Assembly: GCA_035294725.1 (NCBI GenBank)
Contig: DATGKK010000096.1
Span: forward strand, 1 to 30,887
Length of the DNA stretch: 30,887 nt
Direction: 5' to 3'
DNA from: DATGKK01 sp035294725
GTDB taxonomy: Bacteria; Actinomycetota; Acidimicrobiia; Acidimicrobiales; Bog-793
Shown here: positions 1 to 7,801 of the stretch, piece by piece
How positions within the stretch are numbered: the stretch's first letter is position 1
Layout: each line of letters begins with the position of its first letter
Translations under genes and position numbers: made by a program
Notes under the pieces: generated by a model
Databases searched by the model: none
Told to the model about the DNA's origin: nothing
The model's input: the letters and a program-made list of their open reading frames with translations, nothing else

Positions 1-1067
1 ACACCGAGCCAGCCGACGCCGACCTTCTCGCCTTCCTCGACGCCGACACGGTGCTCGATCCGGCCGACCCGATCGGCTGGCTCGTGGCCATCGCCGCGCA
101 CTTCCACGACGAGCGGGTCGGCCTCGTGGCTCCCCGAGTCCAAGCGGCCCCTCCGGTGCCGGGCCGCGGCGCCGCCGCTGCCCTTGGTCGCTACGAGGGC
201 CAAGAGTCGCCGCTCGATCTCGGCCCGGAACCCGGCCGCGCCGGAGCCGGGAGGCGCCTCTCGTACGTCCCGGCTGCGGCCATCGTGGTGCGCCGGCGGG
301 CTCTCGCCGAGGTGGGGTGGTTCGACGAGGACCTCCGCTTCGGCGAGGACGTGGACCTCGTGCGGCGCCTTGATCGGGCTGGTTGGACCGTGCGCTACGA
401 GCCATCGGTCATCGTCCTCCATGACTCGCGGGGATCATGGCGGGCCTTCGCCCGCCAGCGGGCCGGTTACGGCAGCTCCGCGGCCGAGCTGCACGCCCGG
501 CACCCGGGGACGGTCCCGCCGTTCGCAGCTCCGCCGCTGCCCGCCTTCGCGGCGTCCGCGGCGGCGGTGGCGGCCGTCGCCGGCGTGAGCGGCCGGAGCA
601 GGTCGGCGTCCGCGGCCGCGTCCGCCGCAGTGGCGGCGACCCTCGTTGCGTCCGCCCGCCTGCGCAAGGCCATGGCCCGGGTAGGAGCGGAACGGCCGCT
701 TGGGCCCGCGGTGCGGGTGGCGGCAGCCTCGACGGCGGGCGCGCTCGTCGGGCTCCTCTCGGCGCTCCGGCGCGGGTGGTGGCCGGCCCTCCTGCCCCTC
801 GCCGGGGCGAGGCGGGCCCGTCGCGGCACCCTCGCCCTCCTCGGCGCGAGCACGGTCGCCGGGCACCTGCGGCCGGCGATCGCCGCCGCGGTCGGCGAGG
901 GTGGTGCCGGCGAGCGGGCCCGGCGGGTGGCCGTGCACCTCGCGATCGGGGTTCTCGACGACGCCGCGTACACCGCCGGGGTGTGGCAGGGATGCTGGCG
1001 GCGGCGCTCGCTCGGCGCGCTGGCCCCGTCGGTCAGACGGCGGCGGAGGCTCCCTCGAGGCCGGTGA
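1..1067 (+). CDS. mftF: Mycofactocin biosynthesis glycosyltransferase MftF (5' end outside window)
   Basis: Family-2 glycosyltransferase that in the mycofactocin pathway adds glucose units to the redox cofactor made from the MftA peptide. The reading frame is open to the window edge, so the N-terminus is missing. The first visible residues give the nucleotide-sugar/metal motif LAFLDADTVLDP. About 100 residues later come YVPAAAIVVRRRAL and RFGEDVDLVRRLDRAGW, the acceptor-side ED motif region, then HDSRGSW and YGSSAAELHARHPG, which I recognise from MftF proteins. The C-terminal half is Ala-rich and hydrophobic and ends with LDDAAYTAGVWQGCWRRR, again typical of MftF. The remaining mycofactocin genes presumably lie to the left. 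The 3' end overlaps the convergent menE by 35 bp. A generic GT2 enzyme is the alternative. Confidence 0.82.
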   Translation, partial: TEPADADLLAFLDADTVLDPADPIGWLVAIAAHFHDERVGLVAPRVQAAPPVPGRGAAAALGRYEGQESPLDLGPEPGRAGAGRRLSYVPAAAIVVRRRALAEVGWFDEDLRFGEDVDLVRRLDRAGWTVRYEPSVIVLHDSRGSWRAFARQRAGYGSSAAELHARHPGTVPPFAAPPLPAFAASAAAVAAVAGVSGRSRSASAAASAAVAATLVASARLRKAMARVGAERPLGPAVRVAAASTAGALVGLLSALRRGWWPALLPLAGARRARRGTLALLGASTVAGHLRPAIAAAVGEGGAGERARRVAVHLAIGVLDDAAYTAGVWQGCWRRRSLGALAPSVRRRRRLPRGR

Positions 1068-2193
1068 GCGCAGCCCGCTGGACCTTGCCGATGGCGCTGC
1101 GGGGCAGTGAGCGGACGAGCACGAGGCTCCGGGGGGCTGCGTAGCCGGCGATCTCCTCCTTCACGAGCTCTCGCAGCTCGGCGAGCAGAGCGGGGGCCGG
1201 CAGGTCCGGCGCCCCGGGGTCCGGCACCACCCACGCCGTCACCCGCTCGCCCCACTCGGGGTCCGGCACGCCGGCGACGGCGACCTCACCGACGGCGGGA
1301 TGGCGTTCGAGCACCTGCTCGACGGCAGCCGGCCAGACGTTCTCGCCCCCGCTGATGATGAGGTCCGAGATGCGGCCGTGCACCTGCAACCTGCCGGAGC
1401 CGTCGAGGCGGCCGGCGTCGCCGGTCGGCAGCCAGCCACCGGCACGTTTCGGGTCGGTCCCGTCCCGGTAGGCGCGAAGCAGCATCGGGCCGCGCAGGAG
1501 GATCTCGGAGCCGACGCCGATCGCCACCTCGACGCCGTCGAGGGGGAGCCCGTCGTAGACGACACCGCTCCCGGTCTCGGTCATCCCATAGGTCGCGACG
1601 ACGTTTGCCGGCAGCCGGGACGGCGGTGCCTGGCCGCCGAGCACGATGCGCCGGAAGGCGGCTGCCCTGGCCGGACCGAGGCGCCGGAGGGCGGTCGGGA
1701 CGAGCGAGGTGAGCGTGGCGCCTCGGGCGAGGGCGAGCTCGGCCCCCTCGGGCGAGAAGCGGCTGACCTCCACGGGTAGGCCGGCGGCCCACGCGCGCAG
1801 CACCACCGAGAGACCTCCGATGTGGGCGAAGGGGAGGCATGCCCACCATCGGTCCGTCTCGGGGTCCACCCCGAGGCGGGCATTGGTCGCCCGGGCGGAC
1901 GCCGCCACGGCCTCGTGGGTCAGCACCACCCCCTTCGGCTCCCCGGTCGTCCCGCTCGTCACCATGACGAGGGCGTCACCGTCCTCGACCGGCTCCGCCC
2001 CCGCGAGCGTGCGGCGCCGTCCCCCCGGCTCGACGACGGCGGCGGGCCGCATGGCCTCGAGGATTCGCCGTCGTGCCGGCTCGCCCAGGCGGAGGTCGAC
2101 CGGCAGGGCGGCGTCACCGGCGTCGAAGACCCGGCGCAGCTCGTCGACGAGCTCGGGACCGTGGGGGAGCTGAAGGGCGATCAGGCGTCGCAC
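1033..2193 (-). CDS. menE: o-Succinylbenzoate-CoA ligase (MenE)
   Basis: Acyl-adenylating enzyme that activates o-succinylbenzoate to its CoA thioester in menaquinone synthesis. At 386 residues it is short, as actinobacterial MenE usually is. The AMP-binding P-loop TSGTTGEPKG lies near residues 79-88, YGMTETGSG is in the middle, and the hinge and C-terminal lid carry LPTGDAGRLDGSG, GRISDLIISGGENVWP and the catalytic lysine in SAIGKVQRAAL. Start GTG at 2193: a TATGGT box ends 8 nt upstream, fitting a leaderless transcript, and no Shine-Dalgarno is seen. Other acyl-CoA ligases share these motifs, but the men neighbours and short length favour MenE. It runs against mftF and diverges from menA. 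Confidence 0.85.
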   Translation of the reverse strand: MRRLIALQLPHGPELVDELRRVFDAGDAALPVDLRLGEPARRRILEAMRPAAVVEPGGRRRTLAGAEPVEDGDALVMVTSGTTGEPKGVVLTHEAVAASARATNARLGVDPETDRWWACLPFAHIGGLSVVLRAWAAGLPVEVSRFSPEGAELALARGATLTSLVPTALRRLGPARAAAFRRIVLGGQAPPSRLPANVVATYGMTETGSGVVYDGLPLDGVEVAIGVGSEILLRGPMLLRAYRDGTDPKRAGGWLPTGDAGRLDGSGRLQVHGRISDLIISGGENVWPAAVEQVLERHPAVGEVAVAGVPDPEWGERVTAWVVPDPGAPDLPAPALLAELRELVKEEIAGYAAPRSLVLVRSLPRSAIGKVQRAALTGLEGASAAV

Positions 2194-2201
2194 GGGAGGT
2201 C

Positions 2202-2207
2202 ACCATA
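2202..2207 (-). promoter_or_regulatory. Putative -10 box of menE
   Basis: Minus-strand TATGGT, 8 nt before the GTG of menE. It fits the TANNNT pattern seen before many genes here. No clear -35 element. Confidence 0.45.
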
Positions 2208-2249
2208 GGGCGCTCCGGCTGGATTGGACCGGCGCCGAGGGGCTCGCAT

Positions 2250-2255
2250 TAGCCT
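2250..2255 (+). promoter_or_regulatory. Putative -10 box of the menA transcript
   Basis: TAGCCT, 6 nt before an ATG at 2262. A TTGGAC sequence at 2224-2229 could be a -35, but its 20-nt spacing is long. The same TAGCCT box precedes nfuA. It lies about 190 bp before menA, so the transcript would carry a leader or leader ORF. Confidence 0.45.
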
Positions 2256-2261
2256 GAGCAC

Positions 2262-2444
2262 ATGTCCCCGGGTTGGCAGGGCAGCGACCGCGACCAGGGC
2301 ATTCGCTGTGAGAGTGCCGGCTCGACCGCCCCGGGGTCGGCCGCCTGCGCCGAGGTGCGCCCGGGGAGCCGCCCGAGCATCGGGCACGACGGTCGGATGC
2401 GGCGTCCCACCGGCCGCTCGTCGGGCGTGACGCGACAGCCTTGA
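2262..2444 (+). CDS. Possible 60-codon leader ORF coupled to menA
   Basis: An ATG placed 6 nt after a TAGCCT box opens a 60-codon frame. Its TGA (2442-2444) overlaps the TTG start of menA (2441-2443) as TTGA, the same kind of junction used between real genes in this window. The peptide is polar, rich in Gly, Ser, Arg and Pro, and resembles no family I know; third-position GC is about 87%, somewhat below the clear genes. It may be a leader whose translation delivers ribosomes to the weak TTG of menA, or chance in GC-rich DNA. Confidence 0.3.
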   Translation: MSPGWQGSDRDQGIRCESAGSTAPGSAACAEVRPGSRPSIGHDGRMRRPTGRSSGVTRQP

Positions 2445-3340
2445 GCTCGCTTCCTCTCGAGGCGGCCGCTCCCGGCACGAAGACGTCCGAGTGGGTGGCC
2501 GGTGCCCGTCCCCGCACCCTTCCCGTCGCGGTCGTCCCGGTCGTCGTCGGGAGCTCGGTCGCCGCCGCCCTCCACCACTTCACCTGGTGGCGGTCGCTCC
2601 TCTGCCTCGTCGTCTCCCTCGCGATCCAGGTGGGCACGAACTACGCCAACGACTACTCCGACGGGGTGCGCGGCACCGACGCCGAGCGGGTCGGACCGGT
2701 CCGCCTCGTCGCCGGGGGACTCGCACACCCTCGAGCCGTGCGAAGGGCGGCCTGGCTGAGCTTCGCCGTGGCGGGTGGAGCGGGCCTTGCGCTGTCGATC
2801 GTGACCACTCCGTACCTGGTGGCGGTGGGCGCCGCCTGCATCGCAGCCGGCTGGCTCTACACCGGTGGCCCCAGGCCCTACGGCTACGCGGGGCTCGGGG
2901 AGCTGTTCGTCTTCGTCTTCTTCGGCCTCGTGGCCGTCGTCGGGACCGTGTACGTGAACGCGAGCGCGGTTCCCGCCGTGGCCGTCGTGGCGGCGGTGCC
3001 GGTCGGCCTGCTCGCCGTGGCGCTCCTTGTCGTGAACAACCTCCGCGACCTTGCCAACGACGCTCGCGCCGGCAAGAGGACGCTGGCGGTCCGGCTCGGT
3101 GACGGCCCGACTCGGCTCCTGTTCGAAGCCTGCGTCCTCGGGCCGTTCGCCGGGGCGGGCGCCGTCGCCTACTTCCGGCCGGGCGCGCTCGTTGCCCTCC
3201 TCGCTCTCGTGCTCGCGATCGCCCCGCTGCGCCGCGTCCATCGCGGCGCCACCGGCGGCGAGCTCGTCGGCGTCCTCTCCATGACGGGCAGGCTCGGGAT
3301 GGTGTTCGGCTTCCTGCTCGCCCTCGGTGTGCTCGTGTGA
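2441..3340 (+). CDS. menA: 1,4-Dihydroxy-2-naphthoate polyprenyltransferase (MenA)
   Basis: UbiA-superfamily membrane enzyme that prenylates dihydroxynaphthoate to demethylmenaquinone. The 299-residue protein shows the first Asp-rich prenyl-diphosphate motif NYANDYSDGVRGTD at about residues 67-80 and the second, NNLRDLANDARAGKRTLAVRLG, near residues 200-220, with seven to nine hydrophobic segments. The N-terminal EWVAGARPRTLPVAV is typical of MenA. The start is TTG at 2441, the only upstream start in frame; a GTG at about 2494 lies too close to the conserved core. No obvious Shine-Dalgarno, so coupling to the preceding small ORF is possible. It converges with menH, 16 bp away. Confidence 0.92.
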   Translation: MSSLPLEAAAPGTKTSEWVAGARPRTLPVAVVPVVVGSSVAAALHHFTWWRSLLCLVVSLAIQVGTNYANDYSDGVRGTDAERVGPVRLVAGGLAHPRAVRRAAWLSFAVAGGAGLALSIVTTPYLVAVGAACIAAGWLYTGGPRPYGYAGLGELFVFVFFGLVAVVGTVYVNASAVPAVAVVAAVPVGLLAVALLVVNNLRDLANDARAGKRTLAVRLGDGPTRLLFEACVLGPFAGAGAVAYFRPGALVALLALVLAIAPLRRVHRGATGGELVGVLSMTGRLGMVFGFLLALGVLV

Positions 3341-3356
3341 GCTGCGCCGGGCCGGG

Positions 3357-4187
3357 TCACGCCGGGATACCGGGGCCGCCGTCAGGCTCGCTGGCCGGTG
3401 GCGGTGCTCCGGCGACGACCTCGGCAACGAGACGGGCGAAGGCCTCGGGCTGCTCGAAAGGCACAGCGTGACCGGCCCCGGGCACGAGGGCGAGGCTCGA
3501 GCGGCGCGTGGCGGCGGCGAGCCGCCTGGCGAGGGCGGCGAACTTGGCGTCCTCGGCACCGGCGACCACGACCACGGGCATGCCGAGCTCGCCGAGCCGC
3601 TCCCAGAGCGGGAGCATGGCGCCGGTGCCGTGCGCGCGAAGCGAGCTGGCGAGCCCGGCCGCAGTGTTCACGAGACGGGCCGGCCGCCCTGCCGCCTCGT
3701 CGCTCAGGTGCGCGAAGAGCGGGCCGGCGAGCCACTCGTCGAGGAAGGCGGGAACATTGCGGTCCCCTCCCTCCTCGATGCGCCGGGCGAGCTCCTCGTC
3801 GCGGGCGGCCCGCTCCGCACGCTCGTCGAGATCCTCGATCCCGGCCGTCGTGCTGACGAGGACGAGACGCTCGACCACTTCGGGGTGGTCGAGCGCGAGC
3901 TGGAGGCAGACGCGGCCGCCGAGGGAGTAGCCGACGTAGGTGGCCCGGCCGCAGGAGGTCGCCAGCTCTGTGGCCGCCGACTCGAGGTCGCCGGCCGCGG
4001 CGGGCGAGCGGCCGTGGCCGGGCAGGTCCGGGGTGACCACCTCGTGCGAGCCTGCGAGCGCCCGGGCGACGGGCTCCCAGGAGGCGGCGGACTGGGTGAA
4101 TCCGTGGACGAGGACGATCCGTGGTCCGCTCCCGCGGCCGGGCGCGTGCAGTCGCCGGGGCGGGGTGGCGGGGGACCGGTTCGTCAC
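3357..4187 (-). CDS. menH: Alpha/beta hydrolase, likely SHCHC synthase (MenH)
   Basis: Probably eliminates pyruvate from the MenD product to give 2-succinyl-6-hydroxy-2,4-cyclohexadiene-1-carboxylate. The 276-residue alpha/beta hydrolase has the oxyanion region VLVHGFTQSAASW (FTQ is common in MenH), PDLPGHGRS, the nucleophile elbow GYSLGGR with Ser88, Asp in AGAEDAKF and His in PGAGHAVPF. Start GTG at 4187; the next possible start would remove the oxyanion strand. It is divergent to menD with only 2 bp between the two start codons. A minus-strand TAGTTT box lies 8 nt upstream, inside menD. MenH is hard to tell from other small hydrolases, so the name rests partly on context. Confidence 0.8.
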   Translation of the reverse strand: MTNRSPATPPRRLHAPGRGSGPRIVLVHGFTQSAASWEPVARALAGSHEVVTPDLPGHGRSPAAAGDLESAATELATSCGRATYVGYSLGGRVCLQLALDHPEVVERLVLVSTTAGIEDLDERAERAARDEELARRIEEGGDRNVPAFLDEWLAGPLFAHLSDEAAGRPARLVNTAAGLASSLRAHGTGAMLPLWERLGELGMPVVVVAGAEDAKFAALARRLAAATRRSSLALVPGAGHAVPFEQPEAFARLVAEVVAGAPPPASEPDGGPGIPA

Positions 4188-4189
4188 CG

Positions 4190-5986
4190 GTGGCCAAACT
4201 AGTGGGCTCCGTCCAGGCCACCTTTTGCGCCGCCCTCGTCGACGAGTGGTGGCGCTGCGGCGTGCGCCACGCCGTCATCTGCCCGGGGTCGCGCTCGACC
4301 CCCATGGCGCTCGCCCTCGCGGCCGACGGCCGGCTCCGGCTCCAGGTGCGGCTCGACGAGCGCTCCGCCGCCTTCGTGGCGCTCGGGATCGGCCTCGAGT
4401 CCGGCCGGCCGGCCGTGCTGTGCACGACGAGCGGCACCGCCGCGGCGGAGGTGCACGCCGCCGTCGTCGAGGCGCACCAGGCGCGCGTGCCGCTGATCGT
4501 CGTGACGGCCGACCGCCCCCCGGAGCTGCACGGCGTCGGCGCTCCCCAGACGATCGACCAGCGAGGGCTGTTCGCCGGCGCCCTCCGCTACGAGTGCGAT
4601 CCCGGCGTGCCGACCATCGAGCTTGTCCGCACATGGCGCTCGCTCGGCGCCCGCTTGGCGGCCGAGGCGGTTGCCGGCCCCTCGGGGCCTGGGCCGGTCC
4701 ACCTCAACCTGCCCCTGCGCGACCCGCTCGACGGCGAGCCGGGAGCCCTTCCCGCCGGCCGGCCCAACGGCCGGCCGTGGCACGAGGTGCACCCGGGGCG
4801 GCACGTGCTCGAACCGGCAGGGGCTGGCAGGCTCGCAGAGCTCGTGCGAGCGGCCCGCCGGCCCCTGCTCATCGCAGGAGCCCGCTCGGGGCGGCCGGGC
4901 CATCTGTCGCGGGCGGCGGCGTCGCTCGGGTGGCCGCTGCTCGCCGATCCCCGCTCGGGCGCCCGCTCGCTCGGGGGAAACGGTGACCCAGTCGTCGTCG
5001 CGGCGGCGGACGCGATCCTGCGCCATCGCCCGTCGGCCGAGCGGCTCTGCCCCGATCTCGTCGTCGTGCTCGGCGAGGCCTCCGCCTCCAAGGTCGTGGG
5101 CGGATGGCTCGACGGTGCGGCCGGAGCCGGTGCGACGACAGTCCTCGTCGACCCCTTTGGAGAGTGGCGGGACCCGGGGCGGAAGGCGGACCTCGTCCTG
5201 CGAGCGGGGCCGGACGAGGTCCTCGACGCGCTCTGCGCCTGCGCACCGAACGGGGCTCCGGCCGGCTGGCTCGATGCCTGGCGGAGGGCCGAGGCAGTGG
5301 CCCAGTCGGCCCTCGGGGCCGCCTTCGAGGAGCTTCGCGCCTCCGGGGAGCTGACCGAGCCGGCCATCGCACGCGGCGTCGCCCGCCACCCCGGCGTGGG
5401 GACGGTCGTGGTTGCCTCGTCGATGCCGATCCGGGACCTCGAGTGGTTCTCCGAGCCACGCGCCGGCTATCCCGCCGTTGTTGCCAACCGGGGGGCGAAC
5501 GGGATCGACGGCGTCGTCTCCACCGCCTGCGGCGTGGCGGCGAGCGTCGCCGGAGCCGGCCGCGAGGCAGCCGTGGTCGGCCTCGTCGGGGATCTCGCCT
5601 TCCTGCACGACCTGAGCGCCCTCGTCGAGCTTGGCGCCCCGGCAGCCCGCCCGCTCGGGCTCGTGGTCGTCGACAACGGCGGAGGGGGGATCTTCTCCTA
5701 CCTCCCCCAGGCGACCTCGGTGGACCGGGACCGCTTCGAGCTGCTGTTCGGCACCCCGCCCGCCTCGAGCGTGGCCGACCTCGCTGGCGGCGCCGGCTGG
5801 GAGGTCACGGAAGCCCGCGATGCGGAGGGCCTCGAGCGGGGCCTCGACCACCTCGCCGGGCAGCTGGCCGGCGACCGGGCCGCTGCGCTCGTCTGCCACA
5901 CCGATCGGCAGCGCAGCGTGGAAGTGCACGAGGCGCTGCACGCCGCCGTCGCCGCAGCCCTCGACGGCGAGCTCAGGGCGCCGTAG
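4190..5986 (+). CDS. menD: SEPHCHC synthase (MenD)
   Basis: Thiamine-diphosphate enzyme joining 2-oxoglutarate-derived succinic semialdehyde to isochorismate, the first committed menaquinone step. The 598-residue length fits the family. Visible signatures are HAVICPGSRSTPMALALA near the N-terminus, the ThDP glutamate in LDERSAAFVALG, TSGTAAAEVHAAVVEA, ADRPPEL, ASSMPIRDLEWF, NRGANGIDGVVSTACG, GDLAFLHDLSAL and DNGGGGIFSYLPQ. Start chosen as GTG 4190 because conserved MenD sequence begins a few residues later. The frame is open upstream to a GTG at 4121, but that region is menH antisense. No TANNNT box precedes it, so its promoter probably lies within menH. Confidence 0.93.
   Translation: MAKLVGSVQATFCAALVDEWWRCGVRHAVICPGSRSTPMALALAADGRLRLQVRLDERSAAFVALGIGLESGRPAVLCTTSGTAAAEVHAAVVEAHQARVPLIVVTADRPPELHGVGAPQTIDQRGLFAGALRYECDPGVPTIELVRTWRSLGARLAAEAVAGPSGPGPVHLNLPLRDPLDGEPGALPAGRPNGRPWHEVHPGRHVLEPAGAGRLAELVRAARRPLLIAGARSGRPGHLSRAAASLGWPLLADPRSGARSLGGNGDPVVVAAADAILRHRPSAERLCPDLVVVLGEASASKVVGGWLDGAAGAGATTVLVDPFGEWRDPGRKADLVLRAGPDEVLDALCACAPNGAPAGWLDAWRRAEAVAQSALGAAFEELRASGELTEPAIARGVARHPGVGTVVVASSMPIRDLEWFSEPRAGYPAVVANRGANGIDGVVSTACGVAASVAGAGREAAVVGLVGDLAFLHDLSALVELGAPAARPLGLVVVDNGGGGIFSYLPQATSVDRDRFELLFGTPPASSVADLAGGAGWEVTEARDAEGLERGLDHLAGQLAGDRAAALVCHTDRQRSVEVHEALHAAVAAALDGELRAP
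4196..4201 (-). promoter_or_regulatory. Putative -10 box of menH within menD
   Basis: Minus-strand TAGTTT ending 8 nt before the GTG of menH. It overlaps the third to fifth codons of menD, so the promoter would lie in menD coding sequence. Confidence 0.38.
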
Positions 5987-6719
5987 GGCAGTGCGGCCCA
6001 ACGACCCGAACCGCCGCCCGTCCTCGTGGGCGCACCGCGCCGTTGCGTCGGTGGCGGCGGCCGGCTCGGCGGCTGCGGTGAGCTCCTCGATCCGCCGGGC
6101 CGGGAGCGCGCAGGTCATCTCTCCGGGCTTCATCCCCGTGCGGGCACACGAGAGGGCGCACCCGGCGCTCGCTGTGGGCCGGCCCTCGTTTGCGAGCGCC
6201 ACCACGTGGCACTGTGGCGTGCCGTCGATCGAACGGCCGGGGATGGCTTCGACGAGCACCGTCAGCTGGCGACCGTTCACGCCCGCCACGACGACGTCCG
6301 GAACGAGCGGGCCGGCGCGTCGCCGAGGAGGCCATCGGTGACGGCGCAGGGCGAGGTCGGCGCCGGCGGGATCTGCGGCAGCATCTCCGGTGTGACCCGC
6401 CCGCTGCCGAGAAGCGCCCGCACGTCCTCGCGCGAGGGGTCGAGCTCGGGGAGACCGTGGGTGAACCGTCCGAGGGAGCAGTTGCCGTGGTCCTCGCCGC
6501 GGGTCGAGAAGGGGCTCCGGGAGGTCGCCGCCTCGATCCAGAAGACCCACGACGTCGGCACCCGGCCACGGCGCCCGTCCGGAGCGGGTTCGCTCGTCGG
6601 TGCTCCGAACGCCGGCACGCCGGCCGGGCCGCGGCCGTGACGGCGAAGAAGATGGGCGGCACGGCGAGGCGGAGCGCCCTCGCGAGCCGCTCGGCGAGGA
6701 GGGCCCAGCCCGGCGGCAC
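5973..6719 (-). pseudogene. DUF169-family protein broken by frameshifts
   Basis: DUF169 (COG2043) proteins are uncharacterised cytosolic proteins of about 230-250 residues. Homologous sequence runs through successive minus-strand frames. From GTG 6719: WALLAERLARALRLAVPPIFF. Second frame: GVPAFGAPTSEPAPDG, SWVFWIEAA, EDHGNCSLGRFTHGL and VTPEMLPQIPPAP. Third frame: PDVVVAGVNGRQLTVLVEA, IDGTPQCHVVALA and TGMKPGEMTCALPARRI. Adding one C to a CCC run near 6624-6632 gives AAPAGVPAFG, and one to the CCC at 6309-6311 gives DAPAPLVPDVVV, both continuous with the family pattern. The last frame has no nearby stop; a third shift of the same sign would reach TGA at 5973, overlapping menD by 14 bp. It is either a decayed gene or sequence errors in GC runs. 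Confidence 0.75.
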
Positions 6720-6774
6720 GAGCTCGCACGAAGCCCTGCGGGGGGGTCGTGCCCGAAGGTGGGCGAGGCGACGT

Positions 6775-7254
6775 CTGCCGGTCCGATCAGCCGGGCGCGC
6801 CGCCCTCGTCCTCGCCGGCGGCCTCGCCCTCGCCGCCTGCGGCTACTCCGGGCATGGGGCGGCCCAGGTGCGCTCCTGGGTCGCCCAGAGCTCGTTCGTC
6901 GCGAACGAGCGGCAGGTGCTCGCCGACGTCCGCAGCATCGAGCTCGCCGTCGCGCACGGCTCCGCCCTGCAGCTCCGCACCGTCTGCGGGGGCCTGTCGA
7001 GCGATGCCGGAACGCTCTACGAGACCCTCCCGACGCCGGACCACACCCTCACCGACGAGCTCGGCGGCTCGATGGAGACGCTCTTCCCCGCCGCCACCTC
7101 CTGCGCCGTCGCCTCGTCGACGAGGAGCGCCCGGGTCACCCGCGACCTCGCCACGATCGAGCGGGCGATGACAGAGCTCGCCCGGGCCCGTCAGCGGCTT
7201 GCCGCCGACGGCGTCCGCTCGCCGCAGGTGCCGCCGGTGACGCTGCCCAACTAG
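6775..7254 (+). CDS. Putative small lipoprotein of unknown function (start uncertain)
   Basis: The frame encodes an Arg-containing n-region, hydrophobic AALVLAGGLALAA and then Cys-Gly-Tyr, a clear lipobox, followed by about 140 mostly helical residues ending at TAG 7254. It is probably exported and lipid-anchored; I recognise no family. Two further Cys in the mature part (VCGGLSS and TSCAVASS) could form a disulphide. No ATG, GTG or TTG lies between 6652 and the lipobox in this frame. The coordinate given uses CTG 6775, which yields a compact signal peptide. Alternatives are ATG 6652 or GTG 6637, which give an overlong n-region antisense to the DUF169 gene, or GTG 6749 if one G is missing from the run at about 6793-6795. 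Confidence 0.6.
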   Translation: MPVRSAGRAALVLAGGLALAACGYSGHGAAQVRSWVAQSSFVANERQVLADVRSIELAVAHGSALQLRTVCGGLSSDAGTLYETLPTPDHTLTDELGGSMETLFPAATSCAVASSTRSARVTRDLATIERAMTELARARQRLAADGVRSPQVPPVTLPN

Positions 7255-7257
7255 CGT
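7252..7257 (+). promoter_or_regulatory. Putative -10 box of the flavin-reductase/rnd operon
   Basis: TAGCGT exactly 7 nt before ATG 7265. It includes the TAG stop of the lipoprotein gene. Fits a leaderless start; no clear -35. Confidence 0.5.
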
Positions 7258-7264
7258 TGCCCCG

Positions 7265-7801
7265 ATGGCAGACCACGGGGAGCTCGTCGGACCGTTCCCC
7301 GACGGGGTCGACCCCGAGGAGTACGACCGCCTCCGCCGCCGAGTCCTCTGGCAGCTCCCGATGGGCCTGTACCTGCTCGGCTCCGCGGCCGGCGCGGAGA
7401 AGAACCTCATGACGCTGAACTGGGCGATGCAGGTCTCGACCCGCCCGAAGCACCTCGCCGTCGCCGTCGAGCGCTCGGCCCTGACCCACCGGCTCGTGAG
7501 CGAGGGTCGGTGCTTCTCCCTCGCCCTGCTCGCGCGCTCCGATCGGGCGCTCGTGCGGAGGTTCGTGAAGCCGGCCGAGCACGACCCTGCCGCCCGCACC
7601 CTGAACGGTGTCGCCTACGAGACGGCGCGAACGGGTGCCCCCATCCCGTCGGCGGCCGTCTCGTTCCTCGACTGCGAGGTCCGGCTCGAGCTCGATGCCG
7701 GCAGCCACAGCCTGTTCGTCGGCGAGGTGGTCGCCGCCGGCGGCGGGCAGGAGGCCGAGATCCTCCGGATGGAGGACACCCGGATGAGCTACGGCGGATG
7801 A
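7265..7801 (+). CDS. Flavin reductase-like FMN-binding split-barrel protein
   Basis: A 178-residue protein resembling the flavin-reductase (flavoredoxin) fold, which binds FMN and often supplies reduced flavin. The core includes LLGSAAGAEKNLMTLNWAMQ, where flavin contacts usually lie, then STRPKHLAVAVERSALTHRL, RCFSLALLARSD and, near the C-terminus, FLDCEVRLEL and HSLFVGEVVAAG, the two late barrel strands of this family. A TAGCGT box 7 nt before the ATG suggests leaderless expression. Its TGA overlaps the ATG of the RNase D gene (ATGA), so the two are probably translated together. The partner oxygenase or electron acceptor cannot be told from context. Confidence 0.75.
   Translation: MADHGELVGPFPDGVDPEEYDRLRRRVLWQLPMGLYLLGSAAGAEKNLMTLNWAMQVSTRPKHLAVAVERSALTHRLVSEGRCFSLALLARSDRALVRRFVKPAEHDPAARTLNGVAYETARTGAPIPSAAVSFLDCEVRLELDAGSHSLFVGEVVAAGGGQEAEILRMEDTRMSYGG

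Noticed and set aside
4199..6550. A 783-codon open frame on the minus strand opposite menD.
   Set aside because: Only its first part (above about 6000) has family-like sequence, the third segment of the DUF169 gene. The rest is antisense to a clear menD and is open because GC-rich DNA has few stops.
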